64,000 bases of DNA from Bog-473 sp963817735 (lineage in GTDB: Bacteria; Actinomycetota; Acidimicrobiia; Acidimicrobiales; RAAP-2). Below, in pieces: positions 19,742 to 27,265 of this stretch. Position 1 is the first letter of the stretch, and each line of letters starts with the position of its first letter. Made by a program: the position numbers and the translations under genes. Location: NCBI GenBank assembly GCA_963817735.1, contig CAWFPP010000026.1, forward strand, positions 62,001 to 126,000. Reading direction: 5' to 3'. The notes under the pieces are model-generated. The model was given only the letters and a program-made list of their open reading frames with translations, was not told where the DNA came from and made no database searches.

Positions 19742-20426
19742 GTGAGGAAGGCCAAGAAGGGACTTGGCGAGGCCGGTCCGGTGGAGCCCGCGGCAGCGCC
19801 CGATGCCCAGCCGGATTCCCCTCGGCGTGCCGCGCCCAGTGAGGAGCCCAGTGCGAGCGGCGGCGCCAAGAGCGTCGAGTCGATGCTCCGGGAGTTCAGC
19901 TCGGCCGGGGCTGACTGCGCCGGCGACCGGTGGGGCGCCCCTGGGCAAGTACGACCAGCTCTGGCAGCTTTCCATGGCCGATCCCCACACGGGCCTGGCC
20001 AACCAGCTGTTGCTGCTCGACCGCCTGACCCAGGCCCTGGCCCGCCGCCGGCGCCACGGGGGTGAAGTAGTCGTGTGCCACATCGACCTGGACAATTTGG
20101 GTGAGATCAACCTGGACCTGGGCTACACCGTCGGGAACACCGTGCTCTGCGAGATGGCCCGCCGCCTCACCTCGGTGTTGCGGGCGGAGGACACGATTGC
20201 GCGGGTGGGGGGGAGCGAGCTGGTCGTCGTCGTGACCGTGACCGACGAGCACGTGGTGACGCCGCTGCTGCGCCGGCTGCAGCACACGCTGGACGAACCG
20301 GCGACAGTGGCCGGTACGTCCATCAGGCTGCGCTCCTCCCTCGGGGTGGCCGTGGCCGAGGACTCGGAGTCCGCCGAAGACGTGCTGGCCCGGGCAGACC
20401 GTTCCACCCGGGTCAGCCGGCGCTGA
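19742..20426 (+). CDS. Degenerate GGDEF-domain protein, probable frameshift in the N-terminal part
   Basis: The C-terminal 150 residues are a GGDEF domain, normally a diguanylate cyclase: ADPHTGLANQLLLLDRL, VVVCHIDLDNLGEINLDLGY and a C-terminal SLGVAVAEDSESAEDVLARAD. The signature is GGSEL (20208-20222), not GG[DE]EF, so cyclase activity is unlikely. RAED (20181-20192) lies exactly five residues before it, the position of the c-di-GMP inhibitory I-site RxxD, so ligand binding is possible. The best start (GTG 19742 with GAGGGGGA) opens in a different frame; its acidic, Ala-rich N-terminus must join the GGDEF frame by a shift between about 19900 and 19945. Either a real disruption, a sequence error, or a TTG start at 19764 in the GGDEF frame. 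Confidence 0.65.
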
Positions 20427-20457
20427 GCCCTGACGCCTGTCCGGGGGGTCCGCCCGC

Positions 20458-20504
20458 CCGATAAGGAGTATCGGCTCTATACGAAACAGGAGTATCGGCC
20501 CTAT
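20458..20504 (+). promoter_or_regulatory. TATCGG repeat operator upstream of a small gene
   Basis: A 17-base direct repeat, AGGAGTATCGGCTCTAT (20464-20480) and AGGAGTATCGGCCCTAT (20488-20504), recurs with a 24-base period and one mismatch. The first copy also overlaps an inverted pair, CCGATA (20458-20463) facing TATCGG (20469-20474). Such an arrangement suggests cooperative binding of a dimeric regulator. It is 34-80 bases ahead of the ATG at 20538; CTATACG within it could be a -10. Confidence 0.5.
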
Positions 20505-20537
20505 TGGTGGAACCCAATTCCGGCAAAATTATGTGCG

Positions 20538-20876
20538 ATGTCTATGTACAGCGAGTTGCTCGCCGGACTGTGTGCCGACGTGGACCCCTTGCCTTTGCCC
20601 GTTTCACGGGATGAGCTGGTGGTGATCCTGCTGCAATGCCGCCGCCGCATGAACGGGCACGAGGGCGAGGATGACCACATGATGGCGGAGGATCTGGCGC
20701 TCGAGCTCGACCACGACCGCATGTTGCTGCGACTGTGCACCGCCATGGGCATCGAATCCGAGCCTGAGCGGTTCGGAAATCCCCTGGTCGAGCGGGAACG
20801 GCTGGAGGACCAGCTCCGTGCGGTCGGGGTCGACTTCCGGACCCTCGACGACCATCGCCGGGTCAAGGTCGCCTAG
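20538..20876 (+). CDS. Small hypothetical protein
   Basis: Unrecognised 112-aa soluble protein. It is acidic and helical with MNGHEGEDDHMMAEDLALELDHD in the middle, rich in His/Met/Asp, and no signal or membrane segment. The ATG at 20538 is followed by another at 20544. It lies between the GGDEF gene and the convergent DevR-like gene, behind the TATCGG repeats, which implies dedicated regulation. Function unknown; the coding call rests on codon composition and the upstream control region. Confidence 0.55.
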   Translation: MSMYSELLAGLCADVDPLPLPVSRDELVVILLQCRRRMNGHEGEDDHMMAEDLALELDHDRMLLRLCTAMGIESEPERFGNPLVERERLEDQLRAVGVDFRTLDDHRRVKVA

Positions 20877-20898
20877 CGGCGAACCCGCGCCGGAGGGC

Positions 20899-21555
20899 TC
20901 AGGACCGGGGATTGAAGGCTTTGCGCTCGGCCAGCACGGCGGCGTAGACGGCCGCTTCGGTCCGGCGTCGCATGCCGAGCTTCGACAGCAGGCTCGAGAC
21001 GTAGTTCTTCACCGTCGCCTCGGCCAGGAACAGCTGCTCCGCTATCTGGCGGTTCGACTGCCCTTGTGCGATGAGCTCCAGGACCTTGCGCTCCTGGGGG
21101 GTCAGGACGGTCAGGCGTGACTCGGCCTCCTGGTCCTTGCGCAGGCGGTCGAAGAGCTCCTGGGTCAGGACGGGGTCGAGCAGGGACATGCCCTGGCTGA
21201 CGCGCCGGATGTCCCCCAGCAGGTCGCCGCCGCCCACTTCCTTGAGGACGTAGCCCGAGGCGCCGGCCATGATCGACGAGAACAACGCATCGTCGTCGGA
21301 GTACGACGTGAGCATCAGGCACCTGACCTGGGGTGTCAGCGATTGGACCTCGCGGCACACCTCTATGCCGTTGCCGTCGGGGAGGCGCACATCGAGGATG
21401 GCTACGTCGGGCACGAGGTCGCGGATGGAGCGCAGGCCCTGCTCTGCCGTACCCGCTTCGCCGACCACCTCCATGTCGTCTTCGGCCTCGAGCAGGGTGC
21501 GGAGGCCGGTCCGCACCAGCTCGTGATCATCGAGGAGGAACACCCGAATCGTCAT
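20899..21555 (-). CDS. devR: DevR/DosR-like response regulator (NarL family)
   Basis: This 218-aa regulator closely follows mycobacterial DevR/DosR, the transcription factor of the hypoxia and NO dormancy response. Receiver: FLLDDHELVRTGL, phospho-acceptor Asp55 in VAILDVRLPDGNGIE, LTSYSDDDALF, and ASGYVLKE with the conserved Lys. LuxR-type helix-turn-helix: LTPQERKVLELIAQGQSNRQIAEQLFLAEATVKNYVSSLLSKLGM. The ATG is divergent from a DevS-like kinase gene 113 bases away, so the pair very probably forms a two-component system. Target genes are not evident here. Confidence 0.9.
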   Translation of the reverse strand: MTIRVFLLDDHELVRTGLRTLLEAEDDMEVVGEAGTAEQGLRSIRDLVPDVAILDVRLPDGNGIEVCREVQSLTPQVRCLMLTSYSDDDALFSSIMAGASGYVLKEVGGGDLLGDIRRVSQGMSLLDPVLTQELFDRLRKDQEAESRLTVLTPQERKVLELIAQGQSNRQIAEQLFLAEATVKNYVSSLLSKLGMRRRTEAAVYAAVLAERKAFNPRS

Positions 21556-21668
21556 TTTCCCAATATTGCCACGCTGCCACGCGGGCTCGGCACTCCGACG
21601 AGGGCGCGCCGTTCGCGTGCGTCCGGGCCAGCCACACGGGCGATTGGTCCCCTCTATCCTGACGAGCT

Positions 21669-22826
21669 GTGCAGCCCTTCGACCGGATCGACGATCCCGC
21701 CAAGCTGCGCCGTCTGGTGCAGGCGATCCTCATCCTCGACGCCGAGCTCAACCTGCCGGTGGTGCTCCGGCGGATCATTGAGGAGGCCCGTGACCTCGTC
21801 GACGCGCAGTACGGGGCACTCGGCGTCCTGACCGAGGATGGCCGGGCGCTGGACCGGTTCCTGACCGTGGGGCTGAGCCACGACGAGGAGCGGGCCATCG
21901 GCGCCCGCCCCACCGGGCGGGGCGTGCTGGGCACGCTGATCGGGGAGGACAAGCCCGTTCGCCTGGCCAACCTGGCCCAGAGCCCGGAGAGCTACGGGTT
22001 CCCCCCGCACCATCCCGACATGACGTCCTTCCTCGGTGTCCCCGTCCGGGTGCACGGCGAGGTCTACGGCATCCTCTACCTGACCAACAAGAAGACGGCC
22101 CCCGAGTTCTCCGAGGACGACGAGGAACTGGTCCACGCCCTCGCCATGGCGGCGGGCATCGCCATCGAGAACGCGCGGCTGCACGGCCTGGTGCGTGACC
22201 GGGCCCTCACCGAGGACCGGGACCGGATTGCGCGCGACCTGCACGATTCGGTGATTCAGCGCCTGTTCGCCATCGGGCTGTCCCTGCAGGGAACCGCCCG
22301 CCTGGTGGAGCGGCCGGAGGCCGTCATGCGGATCGGCGAGGCGATCGAGAAGCTCGACGAGACCATACGCCAGCTCCGCAAGGCGATCTTCGACATTGAG
22401 CTCACGATCAACAAGGAAGGCCTGCACCCGAAGGTCCTCGACCTGGTGCACGAGCTGCGCCCGGTCCTGGGGCTTCTCCCGCAGGTCTCTTTCAGCGGAC
22501 CCGTGGACAGCATGGTGAGCGACGCGTTGGTGGAAGAGGTTCTGGCGGTGCTCCGAGAGGCGTTGACCAACGTGGGCAAGCACGCGCACGCCTCCCAGGT
22601 CGTCATCACCATTGCCGCCGGTGACGAGCTGCGCCTCGTGGTGGCCGACGACGGCGACGGCATCGGCGACGTCAACGCGGCGGGCCTCGGTCTCAAGAAC
22701 CTGCGCCAGCGCGCGGCACGCCTCGGAGGCAGCGTCGAGCTCGGGACATCGCGCGAGGGTGGCACGCGTTTGACGTGGCACGTGCCGCTCAGCCCGGTCA
22801 ACGCGGGAGCGGCCACCACGACCTGA
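21669..22826 (+). CDS. devS: DevS/DosT-like GAF histidine kinase with a putative heme ligand
   Basis: A 385-aa sensor kinase: one GAF domain (about 20-172), then a HisKA_3 dimerisation helix with His192 in RDLHDSVIQRLFAIGL, and a HATPase domain with EVLAVLREALTNVGKHA and DDGDGIG boxes. The GAF keeps GFPPHHPDMTSFLGVPV; by my alignment to remembered M. tuberculosis DevS, His115 corresponds to its proximal heme ligand His149. DevS has two GAF domains, this only one. No membrane segment, so it senses inside the cell. O2, NO or CO sensing is inference from the family. GTG start; divergent from the DevR-like regulator. Confidence 0.88.
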   Translation: MQPFDRIDDPAKLRRLVQAILILDAELNLPVVLRRIIEEARDLVDAQYGALGVLTEDGRALDRFLTVGLSHDEERAIGARPTGRGVLGTLIGEDKPVRLANLAQSPESYGFPPHHPDMTSFLGVPVRVHGEVYGILYLTNKKTAPEFSEDDEELVHALAMAAGIAIENARLHGLVRDRALTEDRDRIARDLHDSVIQRLFAIGLSLQGTARLVERPEAVMRIGEAIEKLDETIRQLRKAIFDIELTINKEGLHPKVLDLVHELRPVLGLLPQVSFSGPVDSMVSDALVEEVLAVLREALTNVGKHAHASQVVITIAAGDELRLVVADDGDGIGDVNAAGLGLKNLRQRAARLGGSVELGTSREGGTRLTWHVPLSPVNAGAATTT

Positions 22827-22944
22827 CGCTCAGCACCCGTGGTTGCAGGTGCCCGTAATCACAACACCCACACAACCTCAATCACACGGTTGGCGCAATT
22901 GACTCATGGTCCGGTGTTTCTGAGCCGATCTATTGGTCATCGTT

Positions 22945-23030
22945 TGTTGAAACGAAAATGGCAAACCACCCGCGAGGGTGGGACGCAAAGCTACGGGACT
23001 CGATTGAGTTTGCCGGGCCGCCGAGTTCGC
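22945..23030 (+). ncRNA. c-di-GMP-I (GEMM) riboswitch, copy 1
   Basis: The 5' leader of the first GH26-like gene has the GEMM core: GGCAAACC (22960-22967), a stem CCACCC/GGGTGG closed by the GNRA tetraloop GCGA, then GGGACGCAAAGC, a second stem ACTC-GATT-GAGT, and the 3' GCCGGGCCGCC. Order, loop type and core bases match the class-I c-di-GMP riboswitch. A near-identical element precedes the paralogous gene at 25252 with compensating changes in the stems, which supports an RNA function. cGAMP-specific variants exist, so ligand identity needs testing. Outer P1 borders are approximate. Confidence 0.9.
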
Positions 23031-23056
23031 CACGAGTGCACCGCTCGTCGCCTTCG

Positions 23057-23077
23057 CGACCCGTCGTCTGCGGGTCG
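23057..23077 (+). promoter_or_regulatory. Expression-platform hairpin of riboswitch copy 1
   Basis: CGACCCG and CGGGTCG form a perfect 7-bp stem with a 7-base loop, directly before the ribosome site AGGGGGA (23078-23084) and the ATG at 23092. The same hairpin with a changed loop base lies at the same place in copy 2. Its position suggests control of translation initiation or an intrinsic terminator without a U-tract; I favour translation. Confidence 0.6.
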
Positions 23078-23091
23078 AGGGGGAAGAGACG

Positions 23092-24888
23092 ATGCGGCAA
23101 TCCCGACGGAGTCGGGCATTCCCACACGTGCTGGCACGAGCGATAGCATCGGCGGTGACGGTTCCCGTCCTCGCCCTCGCGGCGACGACAGTGTTCTCGT
23201 CCGGTACGGACACCGCGAGCGCGTCGAGCGCGTACCCCTCGAACGCCTACAGCGGGGGCATCATGATGGCCGCCGATCCGACGGGCGGCTACTGGACCGT
23301 GACGCCGGCGGGTGGGGTGACGCCTCACGGCTCTGCTCCCGCGCTGGGCTCGCCCGCACTCTCGAACCTGCGTCTGGCCCAACCGATCGTCGGCATGGCG
23401 GCGACCACCGACGGCAACGGCTACTGGCTCGTGGCGTCCGACGGTGGCATCTTCAGCTACGGCGACGCCACGTTCTACGGCTCGACCGGCGCCATGCACC
23501 TCAACAAGCCGATCGTCGGCATGGCGGCGACCACCGATGGCAGGGGCTACTGGCTCGTGGCGTCCGACGGTGGCATCTTCAGCTACGGCGACGCCACGTT
23601 CCACGGCTCCACGGGGTCGATCGTGCTCAACAAGCCCGTTGTCGGCATGGCGGTGACCACCGACGGCAACGGCTACTGGCTGGTGGCTTCCGACGGCGGC
23701 ATCTTCAGCTACGGCGACGCCATGTTCTACGGCTCGACGGGCTCCATCCGCCTGAACATGCCCATCATCGGCATCGCCCCGACACCCGACGGCGGCGGCT
23801 ACTGGCTCGCCGGGTTCGACGGTGGGGTGTTCACCTTCGGCGACGCGGCGTTCTACGGCTCGGCGGGGGGCCGTGGCGTGTACGCCTACGGGATGATCGT
23901 CAACCCGGCTGATCCGGGCTACGGCGTGGTGACCGCTGATGGCTCATCCCTTTTCTTCGGGCCGGGCCAGAATCCCTATGCCCTGCCGGCGGGCCTGCAG
24001 CAGGGGGCCTACGTCAGTTCCGGGAACCCGTCCGGCATGGCCGCCTTCGCCGCCGAGACGGGAACCTCCCCTACAGTGGCGACCGACTACCTGCCCGGCA
24101 ACAACGGATGGGCGGACATGGACGGCTCGACCGGGAGCCTCAACTGGATCACCCAGTCCTTCCAGAACACCGGCTACACGCTGTCCCTTGGGGTGCCCAT
24201 CATCCCGACCGACTCGAGCGGGACACCCGTCGGCACGCTGGCGCAGGGTGCGACAGGGGCCTACGACTCCTACTTCGTGACCCTGGCGCAGACGTTGGTC
24301 AATGGTGGCGAGGCCGACGCCTACCTGCGGCTCGGCTGGGAGTTCGACGGCGACTGGATGGCCTGGGCCGCCACGACGCCCAGCGCCGAGGCCAGCTTCG
24401 CCTCGTACTTCCAGCAGATCGTCACCTCCATGCGGTCGGTCGCCGGAGAGCACTTCCGCTTCGAGTGGAACCCAGATGCCGGTGCCTTCACCCAATCGGG
24501 TTACTCCGTCGCCGCGGCGTACCCCGGCAACGCCTACGTCGACGTGATCGGCCTCGACGCCTACGACCAGTCGTGGGCCACGCCGCAGACGCCGACCAAC
24601 GCCTGGGCGTCGACGGCGCTCCCCAGCCTCACGGCGGCGCAGCAGTTCGCGTCATCGCACGGCAAGCCATTGGCCTTCGCGGAATGGGGCGTGACCATCC
24701 GCAGCGACGGCCACGGCCTCGGTGACGACCCGTACTACGTCAACCAGATGGTCGCCTGGATGGCGAACAGCGCCAACGACGTGACCTACGAGTCCTACTT
24801 CGACGTCGACAGCGGCGGCGTGAACTCGGTCATCACCGGGGGCTCGTTCCCCAACAGCCTGGCGGCCTTCCGGACAGACCTGGGCTGA
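23092..24888 (+). CDS. Secreted propeller-repeat protein with GH26-like glycosidase domain (A)
   Basis: A 598-aa exported protein. After a basic signal peptide come about five repeats of 42 residues typified by GYWLVASDGGIFSYGDATFY, likely a beta-propeller. Residues about 300-598 resemble glycoside hydrolase family 26 (mannanases and related endo-enzymes): LRLGWEFDGDWMAWA with candidate acid/base Glu417, and PLAFAEWGV with candidate nucleophile Glu531, a spacing typical of GH26. A c-di-GMP riboswitch controls it. It sits beside an exopolysaccharide locus, so matrix remodelling is a reasonable inference. Paralogue of the next gene. Confidence 0.8.
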   Translation: MRQSRRSRAFPHVLARAIASAVTVPVLALAATTVFSSGTDTASASSAYPSNAYSGGIMMAADPTGGYWTVTPAGGVTPHGSAPALGSPALSNLRLAQPIVGMAATTDGNGYWLVASDGGIFSYGDATFYGSTGAMHLNKPIVGMAATTDGRGYWLVASDGGIFSYGDATFHGSTGSIVLNKPVVGMAVTTDGNGYWLVASDGGIFSYGDAMFYGSTGSIRLNMPIIGIAPTPDGGGYWLAGFDGGVFTFGDAAFYGSAGGRGVYAYGMIVNPADPGYGVVTADGSSLFFGPGQNPYALPAGLQQGAYVSSGNPSGMAAFAAETGTSPTVATDYLPGNNGWADMDGSTGSLNWITQSFQNTGYTLSLGVPIIPTDSSGTPVGTLAQGATGAYDSYFVTLAQTLVNGGEADAYLRLGWEFDGDWMAWAATTPSAEASFASYFQQIVTSMRSVAGEHFRFEWNPDAGAFTQSGYSVAAAYPGNAYVDVIGLDAYDQSWATPQTPTNAWASTALPSLTAAQQFASSHGKPLAFAEWGVTIRSDGHGLGDDPYYVNQMVAWMANSANDVTYESYFDVDSGGVNSVITGGSFPNSLAAFRTDLG

Positions 24889-25114
24889 CCTTTTCCGAGC
24901 GCCCGCGCCGCCCGGAACCGCCGGTCGGCGTCCCGGTCCGCAGTGAGAGCGACTCCGGCCTCGCGACGCGTCGCCACGACGGAACGAGCGCAGGCGCCAC
25001 GTTCTTCACCTGTCGCCCGCGCACACCGGCTGCACAATTCGAGCGCACAACTCCCGTGCAAATAGGTCCAAAGCCCCTTGCTTGGCGGCATCCCCTCGGT
25101 CCATCGTGCGTTTG
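24889..25114 (+). other. Intergenic leader before riboswitch copy 2
   Basis: The full gap between the two GH26-like genes is 363 bases. This first part contains no supported gene and should hold the promoter of the second gene; I see no strong hexamers. The remainder is riboswitch copy 2 and its hairpin. Confidence 0.4.
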
Positions 25115-25195
25115 GAACGAAAAAGGCAAACCTCCCGTGAGGGGGGGACGCAAAGCTACGGGACTCGTTGAGTTCGCCGGGCCGCCGAAACGAAC
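25115..25195 (+). ncRNA. c-di-GMP-I (GEMM) riboswitch, copy 2
   Basis: GGCAAACC (25125-25132), a stem CCTCCC/GGGGGG with GNRA loop GTGA, GGGACGCAAAGC, the small stem ACTC-GTT-GAGT and GCCGGGCCGCC repeat the architecture of copy 1. Stem sequences differ between copies while pairing and the joining bases are kept, as expected of an aptamer. CGTTT/AAACG may form the closing P1. It precedes the second GH26-like gene, so both paralogues respond to the same second messenger. Confidence 0.9.
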
Positions 25196-25218
25196 TGAGC
25201 GCACTGCTCTTCGCCTCG

Positions 25219-25239
25219 CGACCCGTCCTCTGCGGGTCG
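25219..25239 (+). promoter_or_regulatory. Expression-platform hairpin of riboswitch copy 2
   Basis: The 7-bp stem CGACCCG/CGGGTCG recurs exactly, with a 7-base loop, immediately before the G-rich ribosome site (25240-25246) and the ATG at 25252. Conservation of stem and position in both leaders argues that it is the switching element. Confidence 0.6.
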
Positions 25240-25251
25240 GGGGGGACGAAG

Positions 25252-27246
25252 ATGCGCCAAAGCCGACGGATCCGGTCGCTGGCACGGCGTCTGGCGTTCC
25301 TTGTGCTCGTTCCCGCTCTCGGCCTCGGCCTGGCCACGGAGTTCTCGTCGGGCGCGGGCGCCGCACCGGCACCTCGGACCAACGGCTACGGAGGCGGTCA
25401 GATGCTGGCCGCCGACCCGAACGGTGGCTACTGGACCGCGAGTGCGGCGGGGGTCGTGACCCCGCACAGCTCGTCGCCGGCACTCGGGTCACCAGCGCAG
25501 TCGGGGCTCCACCTCTCCCGGCCCATCGTCGGCATGGCCCCCACGCCCGACGGCGGCGGCTACTGGCTCGTCGCGTCGGACGGCGGCATCTTCAACTACG
25601 GCGACGCCGCCTTCTACGGTTCCACCGGCGCCATCCACCTGAACCGGCCCATCGTCGGCATGGCCGCCACCGCTGACGGCCGGGGCTACTGGCTCGTCGC
25701 CTCCGACGGCGGCATCTTCAGCTACGGCGACGCGACCTTCTACGGGTCGACGGGCGGGACCCGGCTGAACCGGGCCATCGTCGGGATGGCCGCCACCGCT
25801 GACGGCCGCGGCTACTGGCTCGTCGCCTCCGACGGCGGCATCTTCAGCTACGGCGATGCCACGTTCTACGGTTCGACCGGGGCCATCCGCCTCAACCAGC
25901 CCATCGTCGGCCTGGCGCCCACAGCCGACGGCGCGGGGTACTGGCTCGTCGCGGCGGACGGCGGAGTCTTCACCTTCGGTGATGCCGGCTACTACGGGTC
26001 GACCGCCGGGACCGGGAGGAGCGCCCTCGGCCTCGTCATCGACCCGCCCGCGCCGGGCTACGCCGTGGTGACGACCAACGGCGACGCGACCTCGTTCGAG
26101 CCGCCGCCGGCCAGCGCGCAACCGCCACCGCCCACCACGACGACCACGCAGGCTCCGGCCACCACGACGACCACCGAGGCTCCGACAACCACGACGACGA
26201 CTCAGCCCCCGCCCACCACCACCACGACCACGAGGCCGCCCGCCACCACCACGACCACGAGGCCGCCCGCCACCACCACGACTACCACTCAGGCTCCGAG
26301 CAGCACGACGACCACGGGTCCGGCCACCACGTCGGACCCGCCCACCAGCGGGCTGCAGCAGGGGGCGTACGTCGGTGCGGCGGACCCGTCGGGGGTGGCG
26401 TCGTTCGCCCTGAAGACGGAGACCTCGCCGACGATCGCCACCGATTACCTGCCCGGCAACGACGGATGGTCCGGCATGGACGGCGCCGGAGGGTCTCTCA
26501 ACTGGCTGGTCGGGGCCTGGAAGGGGACCGGATACACGCTGTCGCTCGGCGTGCCGATCATCCCGACGAACTCGAACGGCACGGCTGTGGGCACGTTGGC
26601 CCAGGGCGCTTCCGGTGCCTTCAACTCCTACTTCGTCACCCTGGCCCAGACGCTGGTGAGCGGCGGCGAGGCCAACGCGTACCTGCGCCTCGGGTGGGAG
26701 TTCGACGGCTCGTGGATGGACTGGGCCGCCACGACGCCCAGCGCCGAGGCCAGCTTCGCCTCCTACTTCCAGCAGATCGTCACCTCCATGCGGTCGGTAG
26801 CCGGAGAGCACTTCCGCTTCGTCTGGAACCCCGATGCCGGTGCATTCACCCAATCGGGCTACTCCGTCGCCGCCGCCTATCCCGGCAATGCGTACGTCGA
26901 CGTCATCGGCCTCGATACCTACGACCAGACTTGGGCGACCCCACAGACACCGGCTAACGCCTGGGCATCGACGACGCTCCCCAGCCTCACGGCGGCGCAG
27001 CGATTCGCTTCCGCGCAGGGCAAGCCGATTGCCCTCACGGAATGGGGTGTGATCATCCGGAGCGACGGTCACGGTCTGGGCGACGACCCGTACTACATCA
27101 ACCAGATGGTCGCCTGGATGCAGAACAGCTCCAACGACGTGACCTACGAGTCCTATTTCGACTGCGACGACCCGGGCCTCAACTCGGAGATCACCGGCGG
27201 ATTGTTCCCGAACAGCCTGGCGGCGTTCTCGGCAGACCTGGGGTAG
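25252..27246 (+). CDS. Secreted propeller-repeat protein with GH26-like glycosidase domain (B)
   Basis: A 664-aa paralogue of the preceding gene. It has a signal peptide (RLAFLVLVPALGLGLATEF), about five GYWLVASDGGIF-type repeats, a Thr/Pro linker of about 75 residues (TTTTT/PPATTT) absent from paralogue A, and the GH26-like domain with Glu483 in LRLGWEFDGSW and Glu597 in ALTEWGV, again 114 residues apart. The ATG at 25252 is preferred over the upstream open frame because it follows the riboswitch hairpin and a ribosome site, matching paralogue A. The linker suggests a domain held away from the cell wall. Substrate unknown. Confidence 0.8.
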   Translation: MRQSRRIRSLARRLAFLVLVPALGLGLATEFSSGAGAAPAPRTNGYGGGQMLAADPNGGYWTASAAGVVTPHSSSPALGSPAQSGLHLSRPIVGMAPTPDGGGYWLVASDGGIFNYGDAAFYGSTGAIHLNRPIVGMAATADGRGYWLVASDGGIFSYGDATFYGSTGGTRLNRAIVGMAATADGRGYWLVASDGGIFSYGDATFYGSTGAIRLNQPIVGLAPTADGAGYWLVAADGGVFTFGDAGYYGSTAGTGRSALGLVIDPPAPGYAVVTTNGDATSFEPPPASAQPPPPTTTTTQAPATTTTTEAPTTTTTTQPPPTTTTTTRPPATTTTTRPPATTTTTTQAPSSTTTTGPATTSDPPTSGLQQGAYVGAADPSGVASFALKTETSPTIATDYLPGNDGWSGMDGAGGSLNWLVGAWKGTGYTLSLGVPIIPTNSNGTAVGTLAQGASGAFNSYFVTLAQTLVSGGEANAYLRLGWEFDGSWMDWAATTPSAEASFASYFQQIVTSMRSVAGEHFRFVWNPDAGAFTQSGYSVAAAYPGNAYVDVIGLDTYDQTWATPQTPANAWASTTLPSLTAAQRFASAQGKPIALTEWGVIIRSDGHGLGDDPYYINQMVAWMQNSSNDVTYESYFDCDDPGLNSEITGGLFPNSLAAFSADLG

Positions 27247-27265
27247 GGAGCCTGCACTCCCGTCG

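Noticed and set aside
20464..20504. Direct repeats considered as a CRISPR fragment
   Set aside because: Only two copies, a 7-base gap between them and no cas genes; an operator fits better.
24795..25492. Minus-strand frames over the riboswitch region
   Set aside because: No family, Arg/Pro-rich shadow composition, and the plus strand here is explained by the riboswitch leader.
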